From Bacteroidales bacterium (GTDB lineage: Bacteria; Bacteroidota; Bacteroidia; Bacteroidales; UBA932): 35,688 bases of DNA. Positions 7,771-16,449 of this stretch are shown in pieces. The DNA lies in contig JAFZFH010000162.1 in assembly GCA_017555965.1 (NCBI GenBank), positions 1 through 35,688 of the forward strand, in the 5' to 3' direction. Within the stretch, counting starts at the first letter, position 1. Every line of letters begins with the position of its first letter. The position numbers were made by a program, and so were the translations under genes. The notes below the pieces were generated by a model, which was not told where the DNA came from, searched no databases, and saw only the letters and a list, made by a program, of their open reading frames with translations.

Positions 7771-9405
7771 TTATTTGTACATAAATCTCTTGATACTCAT
7801 CTTAGGAGTCTTCTCGAACGGCTGGTCCATGATCTCCACGATGTTGATCTTGCTGTAAGCAGGCATTGCCTTGTTCACCTCTGTCATGATAGACTTCTTG
7901 AACTCCTCTACATCCACAGCCTCAGCCTTCATCTTTTCGCTGTCAGTGTAAACAAGAGCAACGAGTCTTGCGCCTCTGTCGATGACAACTGATTCGATCA
8001 CATATGGCTGGTTGTTTACAGCAGCCTCGATTTCCTCCGGGTAGATGTTCTGACCTTTTGCTGAAAGAATCATGTTCTTGCTGCGGCCCTTGATGAAGAT
8101 GTTGCCCTTCTTGTCAAGAAGTCCGAGGTCGCCTGTGCGCATCCAGCCGTCAGCTGTAAATGCAGCATTTGTAGCCTCCTCATTCTTGAAGTATCCGCTC
8201 ATGATGTTTGTACCACGAGCCTGGATTTCACCTACCTTGTTATATGGATCCTCTGAATCGATACGTACCTCTATAGTGTCAATAGCTTTTCCGCATGATT
8301 TAGGAGCGAAGTCCCACCAATCCTCATATGCCATAAGAGGTGCGGCCTCTGTCATACCGTAGCCTACTGTGAATGGGAGCTTGAACTTCTTGAACCATGA
8401 CTCAACCTCAGGGTTAAGCGCTGCACCACCCATCACGATCTCACGAACTCTTCCTCCGAATGCACCAAGGAGAGATGTACGTACCTTCTTGAAGATAACC
8501 TGATTGAGACCAGGGATAGCGCATAGAACCTTCATGGCAGGCTTCTTCACGATAGGGGCAACCTTGCTCTTGAAGATCTTCTCCATGACAAGAGGAACTG
8601 TAATCACGAGGTAAGGCTTGATCTCTGCCATCGCACCGAGAAGGAGGGCTGGAGTAGGGGTCTTGCCGAGGTAATAGATTGAAACGCCACCACAGAGAGG
8701 GTAGATGAGCTCAAACATCATACCGTACATATGCGCCATAGGGAGCATTGATACGATTGTATCATCAGGCTGGGTAGGAAGTCTCTTAAGACCGAATGTA
8801 ACGTTTGCGCTGACGCACTCATAACGCAGCATCACACCCTTAGGGACACTTGTTGTACCAGATGTATAGTTGATGATTGCAAGATCCTTGTCATTGTCTG
8901 TAGGATATGAAATATCTGATGCTGAGAATCCCTTAGGGTACTTTGCGTCGAAAAGGCTCTGAAGATCCTCGTTCGCCTTGCTGATCTTCTCGTCAGCTGC
9001 GTAGAGAAGCTTGAAGTCTGCAGTAGAAACAACTGCCTTTATCTGCGGCATCTTTTCGATGTCAAGCTTGTTCCAGATGTCAGTATCAGTAAAGAGAACT
9101 GTACTTTCAGAATGGTCAACAAGAGTGTTTACGCTGTCTGGATGGAAGTCTGCGAGGATAGGCACCACAACAGCCTCATATGTGTTGGCTGAGAAGAAAG
9201 CGATACCCCAACGTGCAGAGTTCTTTGCGCAGAGAGCAACCTTGTCACCCTTCTTAAGTCCGATGGCTTCATAGAGAACATGAAGTTTAGCAATTTCTGT
9301 AGCAACGTTTCCGTAAGTGAAAACTTCTCCGCGATAGTTGCCGAGAGCAGGACGCTCCCAATTAGAAGTCATAGTCTCCTGAAGTCTGGTAAAGTAATGT
9401 TTCAT
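7771..9405 (-). CDS. Long-chain acyl-CoA synthetase (AMP-forming), paralogue 1
   Basis: The enzyme activates a carboxylic acid, probably a fatty acid, with ATP and loads it on CoA. Motifs in order: YTSGTTSVPKGVML (180-193, ATP/AMP P-loop), GYGMTEAAPL (acid-binding A5 region), WMRTGDLGLLD (A7), KGRSKNMILSAKGQNIYPEEIE (A8 hinge, given in two parts: KGRSKNMILSAKG then QNIYPEEIE) and a C-terminal EKTPKMSIKRF with the A10 lysine. One oddity: the usual Gly after TSGTT is Ser185 here. At 544 aa it is complete. It shares architecture with the gene at 14193-15878, which keeps the Gly. Substrate cannot be read from sequence. It is followed by two hairpins and sits divergently from a HAD phosphatase gene. 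Confidence 0.9.
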   Translation of the reverse strand: MKHYFTRLQETMTSNWERPALGNYRGEVFTYGNVATEIAKLHVLYEAIGLKKGDKVALCAKNSARWGIAFFSANTYEAVVVPILADFHPDSVNTLVDHSESTVLFTDTDIWNKLDIEKMPQIKAVVSTADFKLLYAADEKISKANEDLQSLFDAKYPKGFSASDISYPTDNDKDLAIINYTSGTTSVPKGVMLRYECVSANVTFGLKRLPTQPDDTIVSMLPMAHMYGMMFELIYPLCGGVSIYYLGKTPTPALLLGAMAEIKPYLVITVPLVMEKIFKSKVAPIVKKPAMKVLCAIPGLNQVIFKKVRTSLLGAFGGRVREIVMGGAALNPEVESWFKKFKLPFTVGYGMTEAAPLMAYEDWWDFAPKSCGKAIDTIEVRIDSEDPYNKVGEIQARGTNIMSGYFKNEEATNAAFTADGWMRTGDLGLLDKKGNIFIKGRSKNMILSAKGQNIYPEEIEAAVNNQPYVIESVVIDRGARLVALVYTDSEKMKAEAVDVEEFKKSIMTEVNKAMPAYSKINIVEIMDQPFEKTPKMSIKRFMYK

Positions 9406-9477
9406 TTTATTTTGTCAGATTTAAGTTTTTTCGGTCGTAAAAGTAATACAAAATGCATACGCGCACGTATTATTCAT

Positions 9478-9485
9478 TATATTTG
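9478..9485 (+). promoter_or_regulatory. Putative -7 box for the HAD phosphatase gene
   Basis: TATATTTG is an exact TAnnTTTG match, ending 29 bp before the ATG at 9515. A -33 TTTG is not evident. The 109-bp gap to fadD1 must also hold the fadD1 promoter, for which I see only a weak minus-strand TACTTTTA at 9438-9445. Confidence 0.6.
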
Positions 9486-9514
9486 TGGTGAAAGGACCTT
9501 AAATGTGGTGACTT

Positions 9515-10342
9515 ATGAGAAAAAAACCTATCGTTGCCCTCGTATATGACTTTGACGGCACACTCTCTCCAGGCAATATGCAGGAGTTCGGATTTATCCA
9601 GGCAATAGGAAAGTCTCCTAAAGAGTTCTGGACAGAGAGCGATAACATCGCGCTAGGTCAGGATGCGAGCAATATCTTAAGCTACATGAAGCTCATGTTT
9701 GACGAAGCCCGCAAGGCGGACATCAAACTCCGCCGGGAAGATTTCAGAACCTTCGGCGCATCTGTGGAACTCTTCAAAGGTGTGAAGGAGTGGTTCTCTC
9801 TTGTCAATGCCTATGGCAAGGAAAGGGGAGTGAAGGTGGAGCATTATATCAACTCTTCCGGACTGGCGGAGATGATTGAAGGAACAGAAATTGCGGATGA
9901 ATTCAAGAGAATCTTCGCTTGCTCTTTCATATATAATGAACAAGGTGAAGCAGAATGGCCTGGAGTAGCTGTAGACTATACTGCCAAGACTCAGTTTCTG
10001 TTCAAGATAAATAAAGGTATCCTCAGCGTTCGGGACAACAAGAAAGTCAATGAAAGTCAGGCTGAGGATAACAAAAGGATACCTTTCCCTCATATGATCT
10101 ATTTCGGAGACGGAGAGACCGATGTCCCATGTATGAAGATTGTCAAGATGTTCGGCGGCAATTCCATCGCCGTATATAATCCTGAAATCAAGAAGAAGGT
10201 CTATGTCGCAAGAAAACTGCTGAGACAACATCGTGTAAACTTCATTGTCCCAGCAGATTATACTGAAGAAAGCCGTGCTTATAAGCTTGTATGTGCGATA
10301 ATCGACAAGATTAAGGCTGATTGGACCTTAAGCCGTTTCTAG
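9515..10342 (+). CDS. HAD-superfamily phosphatase
   Basis: Motif I is YDFDGTLSP with the nucleophile Asp12 and acid/base Asp14. Motif II is the Ser pair in YINSSGL (about 106-112), motif III a lysine in the [12 protein letters not shown] stretch, and motif IV is [12 protein letters not shown] with the Mg-binding acidic residues. This order and the helical cap between motifs I and II (residues about 20-100) fit a phosphoserine-phosphatase-like C1-cap HAD enzyme. It is cytosolic, 275 aa. The substrate is unknown. The start is supported by a TATATTTG box just upstream. Its TAG stop overlaps the purT stop on the opposite strand by sharing the tetranucleotide CTAG (10339-10342). Confidence 0.9.
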   Translation: MRKKPIVALVYDFDGTLSPGNMQEFGFIQAIGKSPKEFWTESDNIALGQDASNILSYMKLMFDEARKADIKLRREDFRTFGASVELFKGVKEWFSLVNAYGKERGVKVEHYINSSGLAEMIEGTEIADEFKRIFACSFIYNEQGEAEWPGVAVDYTAKTQFLFKINKGILSVRDNKKVNESQAEDNKRIPFPHMIYFGDGETDVPCMKIVKMFGGNSIAVYNPEIKKKVYVARKLLRQHRVNFIVPADYTEESRAYKLVCAIIDKIKADWTLSRF

Positions 10343-11523
10343 TAAACTTTAACTTCGAGTTTTGCGTATGCTCTTTCAGCTTTTGCGAGAGCCTCTTCTA
10401 CTGTGTCGGCTGTCGCGAGGATGACTCCTACGCGGCGGTGTCCCACAATCTCAGGCTTACCGAACAGACGGATCTGTACACCCGGCTCTTCAAGAACCTT
10501 GTCAAGGTTGCAGAATTCGTACTCCTTTGTATTTCCCTCAACAACGATTGCTTTCGATGCAGACGGACCGTAGAACTTGATTTCAGGTACAGGAAGTCCG
10601 AGGATCGCACGTGCGTGGAGAGCAAACTCTGACATGTCCTGTGATATCATTGTCACCATACCTGTATCATGAGGTCTTGGGGAAACTTCGCTGAAGATCA
10701 CCTCTTCGCCCTTGATGAAAAGTTCTACTCCGAAGATACCATATCCACCGAGGGCATCTGTAATTGCCTTGGCGATGGCTTCAGCCTTCTGAACGGCTAC
10801 AGACGACATCGGCTGCGGCTGCCATGACTCGCGATAATCTCCGTCAACCTGATGGTGTCCTACCGGCTTCACGAATGTTGTACCTCCGCAATGACGTACT
10901 GTAAGAAGGGTAATCTCATAATCGAATTTGACAAAGCCTTCAACGATTACCTTGCCGCTTCCTGCACGTCCGCCTTCCTGGGAGATCTTCCAGGCCTTGT
11001 CGATATCTTCTTTACATTTGATGGTACTCTGACCATGACCTGAAGAACTCATTACAGGCTTTACGACGCATGGAATACCGATTTCGGCTACAGCAGTGTC
11101 GAATTCCTCGCGTGTCTCAGCAAATTTGTAATGCGACGTAGGAAGACCCAGTGTCTCGGCTGCAAGTCTGCGGATTCCCTCTCTGTTCATTGTCAGTCTG
11201 GTTGCCTTCGCAGTAGGGATCACGTTGTATCCTTCTTCTTCAAGCTTTACTAGTCTGTCAGTCGCGATAGCCTCAATTTCAGGGATTATATAATCAGGGT
11301 TCTCTTCCTTGATTACGGCCTCAAGTGCGTCTCCATCAAGCATTGAGAGAACATGGTTTCTATGTGCGATATGCATTGCCGGTGCATTGGCATATTTGTC
11401 AAGAGCGACAACTTCCACTCCATAACGCTGGAGTTCCAATGCAACTTCTTTTCCGAGCTCGCCGGATCCGCAGAGGACTGCTTTTTTTCCTGATTTTGTG
11501 AATGTGGTACCGATCTTAGTCAT
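10339..11523 (-). CDS. purT: Formate-dependent GAR transformylase PurT
   Basis: PurT makes formyl-GAR from GAR, formate and ATP in purine synthesis. It is an ATP-grasp enzyme: a Gly-rich N-terminal PreATP domain ([20 protein letters not shown]), the [13 protein letters not shown] segment, ATP-grasp lysines in [15 protein letters not shown], and the Mg-binding [20 protein letters not shown] region with HDTG after it. The longest frame begins at 11556, but that lies inside the -7 promoter box (11554-11561), so transcription cannot include it; the ATG at 11523 gives 394 aa starting [17 protein letters not shown], matching family length. It is convergent with the HAD gene, sharing CTAG at the stops. 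Confidence 0.95.
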   Translation of the reverse strand: MTKIGTTFTKSGKKAVLCGSGELGKEVALELQRYGVEVVALDKYANAPAMHIAHRNHVLSMLDGDALEAVIKEENPDYIIPEIEAIATDRLVKLEEEGYNVIPTAKATRLTMNREGIRRLAAETLGLPTSHYKFAETREEFDTAVAEIGIPCVVKPVMSSSGHGQSTIKCKEDIDKAWKISQEGGRAGSGKVIVEGFVKFDYEITLLTVRHCGGTTFVKPVGHHQVDGDYRESWQPQPMSSVAVQKAEAIAKAITDALGGYGIFGVELFIKGEEVIFSEVSPRPHDTGMVTMISQDMSEFALHARAILGLPVPEIKFYGPSASKAIVVEGNTKEYEFCNLDKVLEEPGVQIRLFGKPEIVGHRRVGVILATADTVEEALAKAERAYAKLEVKVY

Positions 11524-11553
11524 AATATTACTTTTTGAAATTCTAACGGATGG

Positions 11554-11561
11554 CAAAGATA
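11554..11561 (-). promoter_or_regulatory. -7 box for purT, nested against the ompA1 terminator
   Basis: On the minus strand TATCTTTG matches TAnnTTTG. It starts two bases after the T-tract of the ompA1 terminator, so one short segment ends one unit and starts the next. It decides the purT start at 11523. Confidence 0.7.
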
Positions 11562-11562
11562 C

Positions 11563-11600
11563 TAAAAAAAAGAAGACGTTCCAGAATATGGAACGTCTTC
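11563..11600 (-). terminator. Intrinsic terminator of ompA1
   Basis: GAAGACGTTCC and GGAACGTCTTC (11572-11582 and 11590-11600) pair perfectly over 11 bp with a 7-nt loop. On the minus strand eight Ts follow (11571-11564). It lies 21 bp after the ompA1 stop. Confidence 0.92.
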
Positions 11601-11621
11601 CGCAAGTATTTTATCGTATAA

Positions 11622-12737
11622 TTACTCGAATGATACTACTACAGCTCTGTCGAATGCAGCCTGACCGTTTGCAGCCTTAACAACAGCGTTCTTTACAACG
11701 ATGTTCTCAGTTGCAATACCCTTCTCCTTGAGGAGGTTGATCATGTACTCTGCACGCTTCTTGCTGAGGTACTCGTTACGCTTAGCATAACCTGTGTTGC
11801 TGTCAGCTGTACCAGTAACTACAGTAGCCTTACCACCCTTCACGTTAGGAAGAACGTTTGCAAGGTAGAAGTCGAGGTGCTTGAGCTCCTTAGCGCTGAG
11901 CTCAGTCTTACCGATCTCGAAGAAGAATGAAGCAGGACCTACCTCCTTAAGACCGTTTCCGTTCTCAGCAGCCTCCTTAACGGCATTCTGAAGCTTAGCG
12001 TTCTCAGTCTCGAGAGCGTCGTTGTCCTTCTCAAGGTTAGCCTTGTCAGCAGCAAGAGCAGCGTTAGCAGCAGTAAGAGCTGCAGCTGCAGCCTCAGCTG
12101 CAGAAATCTTGTCGAGGTCAGTTGGGTTGTGGTACTCAGAAGCGCGAGTCCAGTCAGTCTTACCAAGGTTAACGCTTACACCAAGAGTTGTAGTGATGTA
12201 ACCTGCAGGACCCTGATTTCTAAGAACTGTTCCGCGAACGTCGAGAGTAAGGTCGAGTCTCTTTGAAAGACGGATAACGTTGAGGAGACCTGCACCTACG
12301 CAAAGCTCTCTACCGTTGTCGATCATGAGACCAGCGTGAGCGTAAGGAACGAAGTCCCAGAAACGTGACTCCTTGTAACCTCCGATAGAGTTTGAGATGT
12401 TCCACATAGCGTCACCGTGGATATAACCGAAGTTGTGACCACCGAAACCTCCTCTAAGGCCGTTGAAACCTGCGCGTACACCTACTGATGGAGTAACCCA
12501 CTTACCTACGTTTACGTCAACAGCGAAACCGCTCTGCCATACGAGGTTGTCATAGAAGAAGTTCATGCCGGCGCCTGCGCCTACGAACCAATTGTCCCAA
12601 AGGCCGTTTGTAAGGTAAGGGTGACGGATAGTCTTGCCGTCAGCATCCTTGTTCTCCTGTGCGTTTACAGCAGGAGCAGCAACCATTGAAACAATCGCGA
12701 GAGCCATAGCTCCCATAAAGATTTTCATTGTTTTCAT
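11622..12737 (-). CDS. OmpA-family outer-membrane protein 1
   Basis: A signal peptide (MKTMKIFMGAMALAIVSMVA, cleavage likely after VNA) is followed by an N-terminal beta-barrel domain (about 30-190; WDNWFVGAGAGMNFFYDN and later strands), then an Ala/Glu-rich coiled-coil linker (about 210-260, LEKDNDALETENAKLQ), and a C-terminal OmpA-like peptidoglycan-binding domain (about 265-371; TGTADSNTGYAKRNEYLSKK, with Asp and Arg residues expected to hold diaminopimelate). It anchors the outer membrane to the wall. Strong promoter, perfect terminator and restricted codon use suggest high expression. It resembles the paired Omp40/41 of Porphyromonas gingivalis; the downstream-strand neighbour at 12933-14120 is its paralogue. 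Confidence 0.93.
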   Translation of the reverse strand: MKTMKIFMGAMALAIVSMVAAPAVNAQENKDADGKTIRHPYLTNGLWDNWFVGAGAGMNFFYDNLVWQSGFAVDVNVGKWVTPSVGVRAGFNGLRGGFGGHNFGYIHGDAMWNISNSIGGYKESRFWDFVPYAHAGLMIDNGRELCVGAGLLNVIRLSKRLDLTLDVRGTVLRNQGPAGYITTTLGVSVNLGKTDWTRASEYHNPTDLDKISAAEAAAAALTAANAALAADKANLEKDNDALETENAKLQNAVKEAAENGNGLKEVGPASFFFEIGKTELSAKELKHLDFYLANVLPNVKGGKATVVTGTADSNTGYAKRNEYLSKKRAEYMINLLKEKGIATENIVVKNAVVKAANGQAAFDRAVVVSFE

Positions 12738-12811
12738 AACTACTGATAATTAAACTTATTTATAAAACTTAATTTCAAACATCCGTAGGTACATAGTACA
12801 CTACATAAATG

Positions 12812-12840
12812 CAAATATAGCTATTTTTTATAAAACAAAA
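12812..12840 (-). promoter_or_regulatory. Promoter of ompA1
   Basis: On the minus strand TTTTG (12840-12836) is followed after 16 bp by TATATTTG (12819-12812), a good match to the Bacteroidota -33/-7 form. The leader to the ATG at 12737 would be about 70 nt and A+T-rich, a feature linked to strong translation in this phylum. Confidence 0.75.
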
Positions 12841-12875
12841 TAATTTTTTTGTCGAAAATGAACTGATGATAAACA

Positions 12876-12915
12876 AAAACAGCAGACAGGAAACAAATGC
12901 CCTGCCTGCTGTTTT
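12876..12915 (-). terminator. Intrinsic terminator of ompA2
   Basis: On the minus strand AAAACAGCAGGCAGG and CCTGTCTGCTGTTTT pair over 15 bp with one G-U wobble and a 10-nt loop; the T-rich sequence TTTTTGTTT follows. It lies 17 bp after the ompA2 stop. Confidence 0.9.
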
Positions 12916-12932
12916 AAAATGACCGATAATTC

Positions 12933-14120
12933 CTAGTTGAATGAAATGATCACAGCTCTTTCCATATCCGGATTTGATTTAGCTTTGACGACTTCAGATC
13001 TGACGATCACTCTGTCAGCGTCTATTCCATATTTGTCCGAAAGAAGGTTGACGATGTACTTTCCTCTTTCCTCGCTGAGATATTGGTTTCTCCTGGCAGT
13101 GCCGGTATTGCTGTCCGCCGAACCCATGACCACGATTGAAACCTGAGGGTCTGAATTGACCTTTTCAATTATATTTCTTGCATAGAAGTCGAGATGCTCG
13201 AGTTCAAGCTGACCCAGCACTGCCTGACCTATACTGAAGTATACTGTAATTGGCTGCATTTCAATGAGATCACTCTCATATGAGGCTTCAGCTTTCTGCA
13301 GGATTGTGACAGTCTTGTTGAGGTCGTTGCTCTTCTTCTTGAGGTTCATGTTCTCTGTTTCCAGAGCTGCATTTGCTGATTCAAGTGCCAGGATTGCAAC
13401 TTCAAGTATTGCAGTCTTTTCTGCATTGGCAGTCTCAACTGCGTCGAGAACTGTAGAGGTCCTGACAAAATTCGGCCATCCAAGATCATATGCGACTCCT
13501 GCTGTTACCGATGGGAGTACTGCCGGACCGGAAGAACCGTGTACGCTGCCCCTGACGACTGTAGCTCTCATGTCGATGATGGCATCAAGTCTGTCGGTGA
13601 TTCTGAGATTGTGAAGAAGACCGGCACCCGCAGCAAATTCATTGTCAGCAAAGTCGGAACCGCTGCCTATGAATGATCGGAAGAAACCGGCGTGCAGGTA
13701 TGGTACAAAGTTCCAGAATCTGGTTTCCTTGTATCCGCTCAATGCATTTGATATGTTCCACAGGAAATCGCCGTGAATATACATGTATCCGTACTTGTCG
13801 GTATTGCCGTTCTTGACAGAATTGAAATTCAGACCCTGATAGCCTGCTCGCATTCCTATCGATGGTGTGAACCATTTTCCGAAATTCACATCCAGACTTG
13901 GTCCTATCTTGACGTCATATCCGTCATTCAACAACATGTTGATACCGCCTCCGATTCCGACGAACCAATTGTCTCCGATTGAGTTGGTCTCATATGGACC
14001 TCGTACTATTCCACCAGATACATCCCTGTTGCCGTTTTCCTGGGCATTTACGCTCAATGGTGCTGCTATAAGTGTCGCAGCCAGAGCCGAGGCTCCATAA
14101 ATTAAATAAAGACGTTTCAT
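12933..14120 (-). CDS. OmpA-family outer-membrane protein 2
   Basis: This is a paralogue of the adjacent ompA1: signal peptide (MKRLYLIYGASALAATLIAA, cleavage near VNA), barrel domain with the same landmarks (IGDNWFVGIGGGINM, NISNALSGYKETRFWNFVPY), coiled-coil linker (about 235-280, LESANAALETENMNLKK), and OmpA-like domain (GSADSNTGTARRNQYL). A GTG at 14126 extends the frame by two residues; ATG at 14120 is preferred because MKR begins a normal signal peptide. I see no TAnnTTTG box in the 66 bp after fadD2 and no terminator there, so it may be the last gene of the parE - acyltransferase - fadD2 unit. Codon use is less restricted than in ompA1, suggesting lower expression. Confidence 0.92.
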   Translation of the reverse strand: MKRLYLIYGASALAATLIAAPLSVNAQENGNRDVSGGIVRGPYETNSIGDNWFVGIGGGINMLLNDGYDVKIGPSLDVNFGKWFTPSIGMRAGYQGLNFNSVKNGNTDKYGYMYIHGDFLWNISNALSGYKETRFWNFVPYLHAGFFRSFIGSGSDFADNEFAAGAGLLHNLRITDRLDAIIDMRATVVRGSVHGSSGPAVLPSVTAGVAYDLGWPNFVRTSTVLDAVETANAEKTAILEVAILALESANAALETENMNLKKKSNDLNKTVTILQKAEASYESDLIEMQPITVYFSIGQAVLGQLELEHLDFYARNIIEKVNSDPQVSIVVMGSADSNTGTARRNQYLSEERGKYIVNLLSDKYGIDADRVIVRSEVVKAKSNPDMERAVIISFN

Positions 14121-14192
14121 AACCACTAATTTTAATGAGTATGAAACGTCCTATACAAATTTGGTGTAAAAGCCGTATTTTCAGGAAAAAAT

Positions 14193-15878
14193 TTATTCTT
14201 CCTTCTTTGATGCTTCCTCTACAGTAGGCGCGCTGTCCTTGTACTTGAAGCGGCGGATCTTCTGAGTCGCAGTCTTTTCAAAAGGCTCCTTCATGACCTC
14301 TACAGAGCTTACCTGTGAAGATTTGTTCACATTTCTGTTGACCATGCTGAGCACCTTCGATTTCCATGCGTCGAGCTTCTCGTACATCTTGTCTTCGCCT
14401 TCCTTATCCCATTCGATGAAGTTTTCTACAGGCTGGATGAGGGCTACGAGTCGTCCGTTTCTTTCAACGACGATAGACTCGCTTACACCTTCTACATTGT
14501 TGATCACGTTCTCGATCTCCTCAGGATAAATGTTCTCTCCGGATGGACCAAGAATCATGTTGCTGTTACGTCCCTTGATGTAGAAGCGTCCCTTCTCGTC
14601 CTGTACGGCGATGTCGCTGGTTCGGAACCAGCCGTCTTCTGTAAATACGCTCTTGGTGCGTACAGGGTCCTTGTAATATCCGAGCATTACATTCGGACCC
14701 TTAGCTACGATTTCTCCTTCACCTGTCTCAGGGTTTATGTTGTGCAGCTTAAGCTGTACATTGTATACAGGATAACCGAGCGATCCCACAGTTCTCCATC
14801 CGTGCATTGCATAGCCGAGGAGTGGGGAAGTCTCTGTAAGTCCGTATCCGATGGCATATGGGAACTTTGCCTTGAGCAGGAAGCTTTCAACCTCCGGATC
14901 AAGCTTTGCACCACCGATTCCGTAGAATGTCACATGTCCTCCGAATGTCGCCTTGAGCTTCATTCCGATGATGCGGCACATAAGGCCGTTCATGTGCTCG
15001 TTCATCCATGAGAGGGTACGGCTCTTCTTGATTGTTGGAAGTACGCTGCCTTTGTAGACCTTCTCGATGATCATCGGTACAGTCAGCATTGTAGTCGGCT
15101 TCACTATCTTCAGCGCCTTCATCAGGATAGATGGTACCGGCGGTTTCTGGAGATAGTATACTGACGCACCACAGTACATGGGGTAGAGCATACCGAGGGT
15201 CATCTCAAGAGTGTGGGCCATAGGAAGGATAGACATCCATCTGTCCTTTTCTGTTCTCTTGCATGCGTGGTAGCATGTGATGACGTTCGATGCGAGGTTG
15301 CGGTGGCTCAGCACCACTCCCTTTGCGCTTCCGGTAGTGCCGGATGTATAAATGATTGTAGCGATGTCCTCCGGAGTAGGATTGGCTGTTCTTCCGTCGC
15401 ATGTGAACTTCTCCTCATCTTCCTTGAGCACTTCAAAGTTATCAAGGTTGATGACAAGAGTCATCTTGTCGATCACTTCCTTGCTGAGCTTGCCCTTGAG
15501 TCTCTCAGATACGAAGATTACCTTCGATTCAGAGTGGTTGATGATGTTGGTCACCTCATTTTCAGAGCTGTCAGGGAGGATAGGAATAGATATTCTACCG
15601 AAATTTACGGTGCTGAAGAAAGCTACAGACCAGTTAGGCATGCTCTGCGAAAGGATAGCCACCTTGTCTCCGGCGCCGATGCCGTACTGGGTCAGTTTCT
15701 TAGACAGACCGTCGCATTTTGCCTTGAATGAACTGTAAGTATATCCACCTTCTTTTGTGTCATACCATTGTGTGTACTGATTCTTTGAGTACACGGTTGT
15801 AGCGTACTCATACAGTTTGGCGAGGGTGTCCACGTATTTCTCCCTCATCCTCTTCATGCGCTTGTACAATTGAATCAT
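14193..15878 (-). CDS. Long-chain acyl-CoA synthetase (AMP-forming), paralogue 2
   Basis: This AMP-binding enzyme of 561 aa carries YTSGTTGSAKGVVLSH (177-192, P-loop), GYGLTETSPLLGY (A5), WFRTSDIAVQD (A7), KGRNSNMILGPSGENIYP (A8 hinge) and the C-terminal EKTATQKIRRFKYK with the A10 lysine. In A7 the common TGD is TSD here. It likely activates fatty acids for lipid synthesis, because it lies 15 bp downstream of a PlsC-type acyltransferase gene on the same strand, but whether the acyltransferase uses its product is inference. It is complete. The last 25 residues are charged and extend beyond paralogue 1. Confidence 0.9.
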   Translation of the reverse strand: MIQLYKRMKRMREKYVDTLAKLYEYATTVYSKNQYTQWYDTKEGGYTYSSFKAKCDGLSKKLTQYGIGAGDKVAILSQSMPNWSVAFFSTVNFGRISIPILPDSSENEVTNIINHSESKVIFVSERLKGKLSKEVIDKMTLVINLDNFEVLKEDEEKFTCDGRTANPTPEDIATIIYTSGTTGSAKGVVLSHRNLASNVITCYHACKRTEKDRWMSILPMAHTLEMTLGMLYPMYCGASVYYLQKPPVPSILMKALKIVKPTTMLTVPMIIEKVYKGSVLPTIKKSRTLSWMNEHMNGLMCRIIGMKLKATFGGHVTFYGIGGAKLDPEVESFLLKAKFPYAIGYGLTETSPLLGYAMHGWRTVGSLGYPVYNVQLKLHNINPETGEGEIVAKGPNVMLGYYKDPVRTKSVFTEDGWFRTSDIAVQDEKGRFYIKGRNSNMILGPSGENIYPEEIENVINNVEGVSESIVVERNGRLVALIQPVENFIEWDKEGEDKMYEKLDAWKSKVLSMVNRNVNKSSQVSSVEVMKEPFEKTATQKIRRFKYKDSAPTVEEASKKEE

Positions 15879-15893
15879 AATTTATTGTAGGTT

Positions 15894-16445
15894 TTAGTGG
15901 GTAATGTACATCTCAGGGTGCTTGCCTGTCAGGTGCATCTCCTCATAGAGGGCCTGGATGCGAGCCATGTCAGCCTTGGCATCGTCAGTCAGTTCAACTT
16001 TCTGGCCACGGCTGATGCGTTTTGTACCCCAATCGAAATATCCCATGTAAACCGGGCATCCGACCTGACGTGCAATTGTGTGGAAGCCTGTCTTCCATCG
16101 CTTTACCGGCTTGCGTGTGCCTTCCGGTGCGAGAGCGAGATGAATGACCGGTGTGGCCTTCATTTCCTTGATCACGCTCAATGCTGCATTTCCGCCTCTC
16201 TTTCTGTCGACAGGAACGCCACCCATCTTGCGGAGCAGCCATCCGAGAGGACCCCAGAAGAATTCTCCTTTTACCATGCAGTACGGCTTTCCGCCTACTG
16301 ATGTATAATATAGGTATGAGATGACAAAGTCCCAGATCGATGTGTGTGGTACACCGAGAATGATGCATTTGTCTTCAGGGGCTACAGGGTCAACCGCGGT
16401 CCAACCCAATGTGCGGAGCAGCCATCCGCAGAAATTCTTCCACAT
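15894..16445 (-). CDS. PlsC-type glycerophospholipid acyltransferase
   Basis: The 183-aa protein has the acyltransferase motif I HTSIWD (H-x4-D, about residues 34-39), a motif II-like stretch MVKGEFFWGPLGWLLRKMGGVPVDR (read as KGEFFWGPLGW then GGVPVDR), and motif III APEGTR (about 117-122). These are the catalytic His-Asp pair and the glycerol-phosphate-binding block of the PlsC/LPLAT family. It is short for the family and has one amphipathic N-terminal segment, so it is probably membrane-associated. The start is 4 bp after the parE stop, so it is translated from the parE transcript. Acting on 1-acylglycerol-3-phosphate is the usual role, but the family also includes ornithine- and glycine-lipid acyltransferases; the exact substrate is unknown. 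Confidence 0.85.
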   Translation of the reverse strand: MWKNFCGWLLRTLGWTAVDPVAPEDKCIILGVPHTSIWDFVISYLYYTSVGGKPYCMVKGEFFWGPLGWLLRKMGGVPVDRKRGGNAALSVIKEMKATPVIHLALAPEGTRKPVKRWKTGFHTIARQVGCPVYMGYFDWGTKRISRGQKVELTDDAKADMARIQALYEEMHLTGKHPEMYITH

Positions 16446-16449
16446 GTGA

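Noticed and set aside
12000-12110. Repetitive GCAGC-like tract that might be a CRISPR or microsatellite
   Set aside because: It encodes the Ala-rich coiled-coil linker of ompA1; the units are irregular and stay in frame.
15213-15731. 172-codon plus-strand frame inside fadD2
   Set aside because: Antisense to conserved AMP-binding motifs; Cys/Asp-rich composition is an artefact of reverse reading.
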